Assembly (NCBI GenBank): GCA_904395815.1
Contig: CAJFOC010000055.1
Location: forward strand, 1 to 63,555
DNA length: 63,555 nt
Direction: 5' to 3'
From: an uncultured Holdemania sp.
GTDB lineage: Bacteria > Bacillota_I > Bacilli_A > Erysipelotrichales > Erysipelotrichaceae
Position numbers and translations under genes: made by a program. Under the pieces are notes generated by a model, which was given only the letters and a program-made list of their open reading frames with translations, did no database searches and was not told the origin of the DNA. Positions 60,313 to 63,555 of this stretch are shown here, in pieces. How positions within the stretch are numbered: position 1 is the stretch's first letter; each line of letters opens with the position of its first letter.

Positions 60313-62241
60313 ATGAGAATTGCATTGGGACAGATGAAGGTAGAGCAGGGTCAGCCGCAGAAAAATCTGCAGACGATGACGGAGATGATCGAACAGGCCC
60401 GACAGCAGAAAGCGGATCTGATCGTTTTTCCGGAAATGGCGCTGGGAGGGTATGTACTGCAGGATCAGTGGCTGGATCAGGACTGGTGTCAATATCTGGA
60501 AAGCTTCAATGAAAAGGTGCTGGCGTTGTCCGAAGGCATCGGTATTATTTTCGGCAATCTGGCCGCTCATCCGATAGGCAGGGCGGATCGGGGACGGGAT
60601 GGCCGGCCCATTCGCTGCAATGCAGCATGGTTCTGTCAGAATGGCCGCTGGGTTGCGAAGGAGAATTCGCAACAGGCCGGTTTTCATATCAAGCATCTGA
60701 ATCCGGATTATCGCGTTTTTGATGATTCCCGGTATTTTCTGTCCGGAATGGAAGTGGCGATGCGCAACGGATGGCCTGTGGACCGGCAGATTCAGCCGTT
60801 TCTGTTTGAAACGCAGGGAAGAACGTGGCGGATCGGACTGGAGGTTTGCGAAGATCTGTGGAGCTCGGACTATGCTCTGGACATCACCGATGTGTACATG
60901 CGCCGGCAGGTGGATCTGATCATCAACATTTCCTGCTCGCCCTGGACGATCAACAAGGAACAATCGCGGGATAAGCTGGTTGCCCGTCATGCGGCACGGT
61001 ATGGGGATCAGTTTGTGCCGCTGGTGTATGTGAATGCCTGCGGCATGCAGAATAACGGTAAGAATGTGCTTGTTTTTGATGGTGACAGCACGCTGTACAA
61101 CGCTCAGGGAAAACGGCAGATCAGCCTGAACGACGCTTTTTCCCAGCAATGTCAGACGGTGTCGCTGCAATCGGAAGCGAAACCTGTCACCCATTGTGAG
61201 AACAAGCTGCTGGAGGGGCTGTGCTGTGCGATCCGGGAATTTGACCGGCAGATGTTTTCTCCGTCGATGAAATGGATCATCGGACTGTCCGGGGGGCTGG
61301 ACAGCAGCGTGGTGGCTTCTCTGTTAGTCAAATCTTTGGGAGCTCAGCGGGTGGTGGGCTATAACATGGCCAGCCGCTACAACAGTCTGACAACCCGCAA
61401 TAACGCCCGCCTGCTGGCGGAGAAGCTGGGAATTTCGATCCGGGAGGGCAGCATCGAAAAGGTTGTGGAGGCGACATCGGCAACACTGCAGGATTATGGT
61501 TATCCGCAACCGCAGGGGCTGGCGCTGGAAAATATTCAGGCCCGGCTGCGCGGGCATCTGCTTTCCAGCTTCGCTTCGATGGAAAACGGTGTGATCATCA
61601 ACAACGGCAACAAGGTGGAAGCCGCGCTGGGATATTGCACGCTGTATGGCGATGCCATCGGCGCGCTGTCCCCGATTGCCGATTGCACCAAGGTTCAGCT
61701 CTTTGAGCTGGCCAGGCAGATCAATCGTTCGCTGGAAGCGGAAGTGATTCCGATGAATCTTCTGCCGCAATGGCAAAGCGATGGAACGATGATCTGGGAA
61801 CTGCCGCCCAGCGCTGAGTTGAAGGATGGCCAGCGCGATCCGATGAAATGGTTTTACCATGACTGGCTGATCAGCAAGCTGACCGAATACCCGACGGCTC
61901 AGGTGGAAGAAATCATGGCCAGCTATCTGGACGGATCGCTGCTGAAGCAGCCGGTCGGGCAGTGGCTTCGTTTCTACGGCCTGGATGATCCGCAGAAGTT
62001 TATTGAAGACCTGGAGTGGGTTACCCGTACGATGAGAAACGCGGTTTTCAAACGGATTCAGTTTCCGCCGATCGTCATGGTCAGCCGGGGCGCGTTTGGT
62101 TCCGATTACCGGGAGGCACAGCAGCGGCCTCAGACCAGCGAACGGTATCAGCAGCTGCGCAGAGAAATTCTGCAGCGAAAAGGGGATCATGAGCATTTCG
62201 CAGCGGTTGAGGAAGAGCGCGGGAGTGGCGGACACTCGTAA
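60313..62241 (+). CDS. nadE: Glutamine-dependent NAD+ synthetase
   Basis: A 642-residue two-domain enzyme. The N-terminal nitrilase-type glutaminase has Glu in VFPEMALGGYV near 45, a Lys in WVAKEN near 117 and the nucleophile Cys in GLEVCEDLW near 178. The C-terminal synthetase has the PP-loop IIGLSGGLDSSVVASLL near 320-336 and NKVEAALGYCTLYGD near 435. It amidates deamido-NAD using glutamine. GTG 60304, ATG 60310 and ATG 60313 are all in frame. AGGGG spacing favours the ATGs. Confidence 0.96.
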   Translation: MRIALGQMKVEQGQPQKNLQTMTEMIEQARQQKADLIVFPEMALGGYVLQDQWLDQDWCQYLESFNEKVLALSEGIGIIFGNLAAHPIGRADRGRDGRPIRCNAAWFCQNGRWVAKENSQQAGFHIKHLNPDYRVFDDSRYFLSGMEVAMRNGWPVDRQIQPFLFETQGRTWRIGLEVCEDLWSSDYALDITDVYMRRQVDLIINISCSPWTINKEQSRDKLVARHAARYGDQFVPLVYVNACGMQNNGKNVLVFDGDSTLYNAQGKRQISLNDAFSQQCQTVSLQSEAKPVTHCENKLLEGLCCAIREFDRQMFSPSMKWIIGLSGGLDSSVVASLLVKSLGAQRVVGYNMASRYNSLTTRNNARLLAEKLGISIREGSIEKVVEATSATLQDYGYPQPQGLALENIQARLRGHLLSSFASMENGVIINNGNKVEAALGYCTLYGDAIGALSPIADCTKVQLFELARQINRSLEAEVIPMNLLPQWQSDGTMIWELPPSAELKDGQRDPMKWFYHDWLISKLTEYPTAQVEEIMASYLDGSLLKQPVGQWLRFYGLDDPQKFIEDLEWVTRTMRNAVFKRIQFPPIVMVSRGAFGSDYREAQQRPQTSERYQQLRREILQRKGDHEHFAAVEEERGSGGHS

Positions 62242-62266
62242 AAAGAAAATCCAGTAAATCACAGTG

Positions 62267-62308
62267 AAAAGGCTGAGAATCGGATCCGTTCCGATTTCTC
62301 AGCCTTTT
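62267..62308 (+). terminator. Terminator after nadE
   Basis: AAAAGGCTGAGAA plus TCGG pair with CCGA and TTCTCAGCCTTTT across a single bulged T, giving about 17 bp with a 7-nt loop and ending in T residues. Confidence 0.92.
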
Positions 62309-62433
62309 TAGTGATCTAGCCTGGAATGCTGGACTCATATGATTTAGCTTTTGGATTTGGAAATTTTCTGTTGTTTCCGCAGCAGAGATTATGATCGGCA
62401 GTTGCCTTGAACTCTTGGAGTTGTTCACCCCAA

Positions 62434-63390
62434 TTATTCAAGAATTTCTAATGCAACAGTATCATAATCAAAATTATCAAGTTTTTCCTGAATATCAGGG
62501 TCTGATGAATAGACTCCACCAACATTAATATGCTGAGCTATACGCAAATTTTCTGTAAGCTGCTCTTGAGCGTATGACCATCCTCCACTTTCCCAATGAT
62601 GAGTATATACCGTATCACTTATATACCACCCTGTAATACATTCTTTCATTACATCACCTTGAAAATATACGCCATATAATGAATTTCTTTTACCTGCCAT
62701 AAATATGTCATCAAGATCATCTTTAACTTTTAAGTACAGATTATTCTCAGCATCTATCAAATAATAATTATAGCCATCAGCGTTATGATCCAGTGGCAGT
62801 TCTTCGAAATCATAAATAGAATCATCAGTTTCTACAAAACTATCCTGACCTTCAAAATAAGTAATTTCTACACTGTCTCCTTCTTCGATTCGAGTACCAT
62901 ATTTAGCTTTTAAATTATGGAGCACATTTAAAAAATCATCTTTGATACGATCATCCAATTTATAAAAATGGATATAATAACTTATATTATAATTGTAGGT
63001 GCTTTGAGGCGTAAATCCCATCGTTGTAAATACTGTATCATCAGGATTATCATAATCGTAATAGCTATACCTTTCTAATGTTCCATCTGTCGTATGTTTA
63101 TCTGAAAAATTATAAACTGGATCAAAATCTATAGAAGTAAAATCATCATCATTTTGATAAGCAATCATCTCTACTACACAATATAGCGAAGGATCTTCGA
63201 TATCATTGAAGATACCAATACTTGTCAGAGGCAGTTTTGCAGTATCTGCATTCACTGCAGGTTCAACAGTTTCTACATTGACAGTAGATACAGGATCGCC
63301 AGTATCCACAACTTCATTATCCTCTGCAGGATTAAAGGAGCAGCCGCACATCAACAACAATGTCTCTAAAACAATTATTATCTTTTTCAT
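62434..63390 (-). CDS. AT-rich, acidic, tyrosine-rich lipoprotein of unknown function
   Basis: A 318-residue secreted lipoprotein with a short signal peptide and lipobox-like MCG-C17. The mature part is very acidic and rich in Tyr and Asp (YNFSDKHTTDG, YSYYDYDNPDDTVF, WYISDTVYTHHWESGG). I recognise no domain. Base composition is strikingly AT-rich compared with every other gene here, which suggests recent acquisition. The start at 63390 follows GGGAGG. An upstream in-frame ATG adds 32 residues across the promoter and is rejected. Isolated gene at the window edge. Confidence 0.7.
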   Translation of the reverse strand: MKKIIIVLETLLLMCGCSFNPAEDNEVVDTGDPVSTVNVETVEPAVNADTAKLPLTSIGIFNDIEDPSLYCVVEMIAYQNDDDFTSIDFDPVYNFSDKHTTDGTLERYSYYDYDNPDDTVFTTMGFTPQSTYNYNISYYIHFYKLDDRIKDDFLNVLHNLKAKYGTRIEEGDSVEITYFEGQDSFVETDDSIYDFEELPLDHNADGYNYYLIDAENNLYLKVKDDLDDIFMAGKRNSLYGVYFQGDVMKECITGWYISDTVYTHHWESGGWSYAQEQLTENLRIAQHINVGGVYSSDPDIQEKLDNFDYDTVALEILE

Positions 63391-63412
63391 TTCTTGATTC
63401 CTCCCTGTATAA

Positions 63413-63441
63413 ATTATAACACGAACGGGGGGGGGTAAAGC
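63413..63441 (-). promoter_or_regulatory. Lipoprotein promoter with a nine-base homopolymer in the spacer
   Basis: On the minus strand, TATAAT (63413-63418) is preceded by a spacer containing nine consecutive C residues (63427-63435, G on the plus strand). Before that lies a -35-like GCTTTA at 17 bases or TTTACC at 15. Length change of the tract would alter the spacing. Confidence 0.5.
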
Positions 63442-63555
63442 ATTATTTGATTGACTGTAATGCGCATGTGTAGAGCTACAATACATATTGGACAGAAGAG
63501 GAAAAGAAAGAAAAAAAGTAGAAGGACAGAGCCTTCATCGGGTATAGTTAAGTTA

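Overview
The window is a continuous stretch of chromosome from a Gram-positive, Firmicutes-type bacterium. Markers are the DnaB/DnaI helicase-loader pair, RNase J, HrcA with CIRCE operators, a guanine riboswitch, a NusG paralogue of the LoaP type, spoIVFA/spoIVFB- and ylbJ-like sporulation genes, and strong AGGAGG ribosome binding sites with TTGACA/TATAAT promoters. Base composition is balanced to slightly GC-rich, and many gene orders match Bacillus but with losses. A spore-forming-lineage member of the Erysipelotrichia is my best guess, but this is inference. I see no rRNA, tRNA, CRISPR array, insertion sequence or prophage.

Layout. 1-2 kb: a PiT phosphate transporter and its DUF47 partner (minus strand). 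2.2-10.9 kb: metabolic and membrane genes, including a YtcJ-like amidohydrolase, a zinc-phospholipase-C-like protein, a UMF1 transporter, a CNNM/CorC protein, two tandem paralogous amidohydrolases and a Cof-type HAD phosphatase. 11.1-15.0 kb: SPOR protein, radC, mreC, mreD, minC and minD. 15.2-20.0 kb: a zinc/cadmium-type P-ATPase, an AI-2E-family permease and an anaerobic sulfatase-maturase-like radical SAM enzyme. These three sit between minD and spoIVFA/spoIVFB (20.1-21.5 kb), splitting a cluster that is contiguous in Bacillus. 21.5-22.6 kb: a TroA/ZnuA-fold lipoprotein without the usual histidines. 22.7-28.9 kb: polA-mutM-coaE-dnaB-dnaI. 28.9-32.2 kb: pfkA-pyk and another HAD phosphatase. 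32.3-34.9 kb (minus): def and RNase J. 35-38.4 kb: ftsW, rsmD, coaD and a convergent ylbJ-like gene. 38.6-39.3 kb: a membrane-anchored XRE regulator. 39.4-47.1 kb: the heat-shock block hrcA-grpE-dnaK-dnaJ and clpB, under CIRCE control. 47.1-52.0 kb: a tyrosine phosphatase, a LUD protein, an RlaP-type nucleotidyltransferase, a LoaP/NusG paralogue, asnA and an unknown membrane protein. 52.0-59.5 kb: a complex leader (inverted repeat, small ORF, terminator, guanine riboswitch, second terminator) ahead of purE-purL-purM-purN-purD and a tiny membrane protein. 59.6-62.2 kb: pcp and nadE. 62.4-63.4 kb (minus): an AT-rich lipoprotein gene with a nine-G run in its promoter spacer.

How the parts work together. 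The window is mostly housekeeping: cell shape and division-site selection, replication and repair, lower glycolysis, protein folding, purine synthesis and NAD synthesis. Many genes are translationally coupled through ATGA or TAATG overlaps. The purine operon covers only part of the IMP pathway, so purF, purC/purB and purH must lie elsewhere.

The least ordinary observations are: the two attenuator-like units in series before purE; two tandem half-degenerate CIRCE elements around the hrcA promoter; the histidine-free metal-binding-protein homologue; a likely AUC start codon for radC; the poly-G promoter; and the loss of mreB together with a three-gene insertion in the mre-min-spoIVF cluster. 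No single unmistakably new multi-gene system is visible. The purE leader is the best candidate for undescribed regulation.
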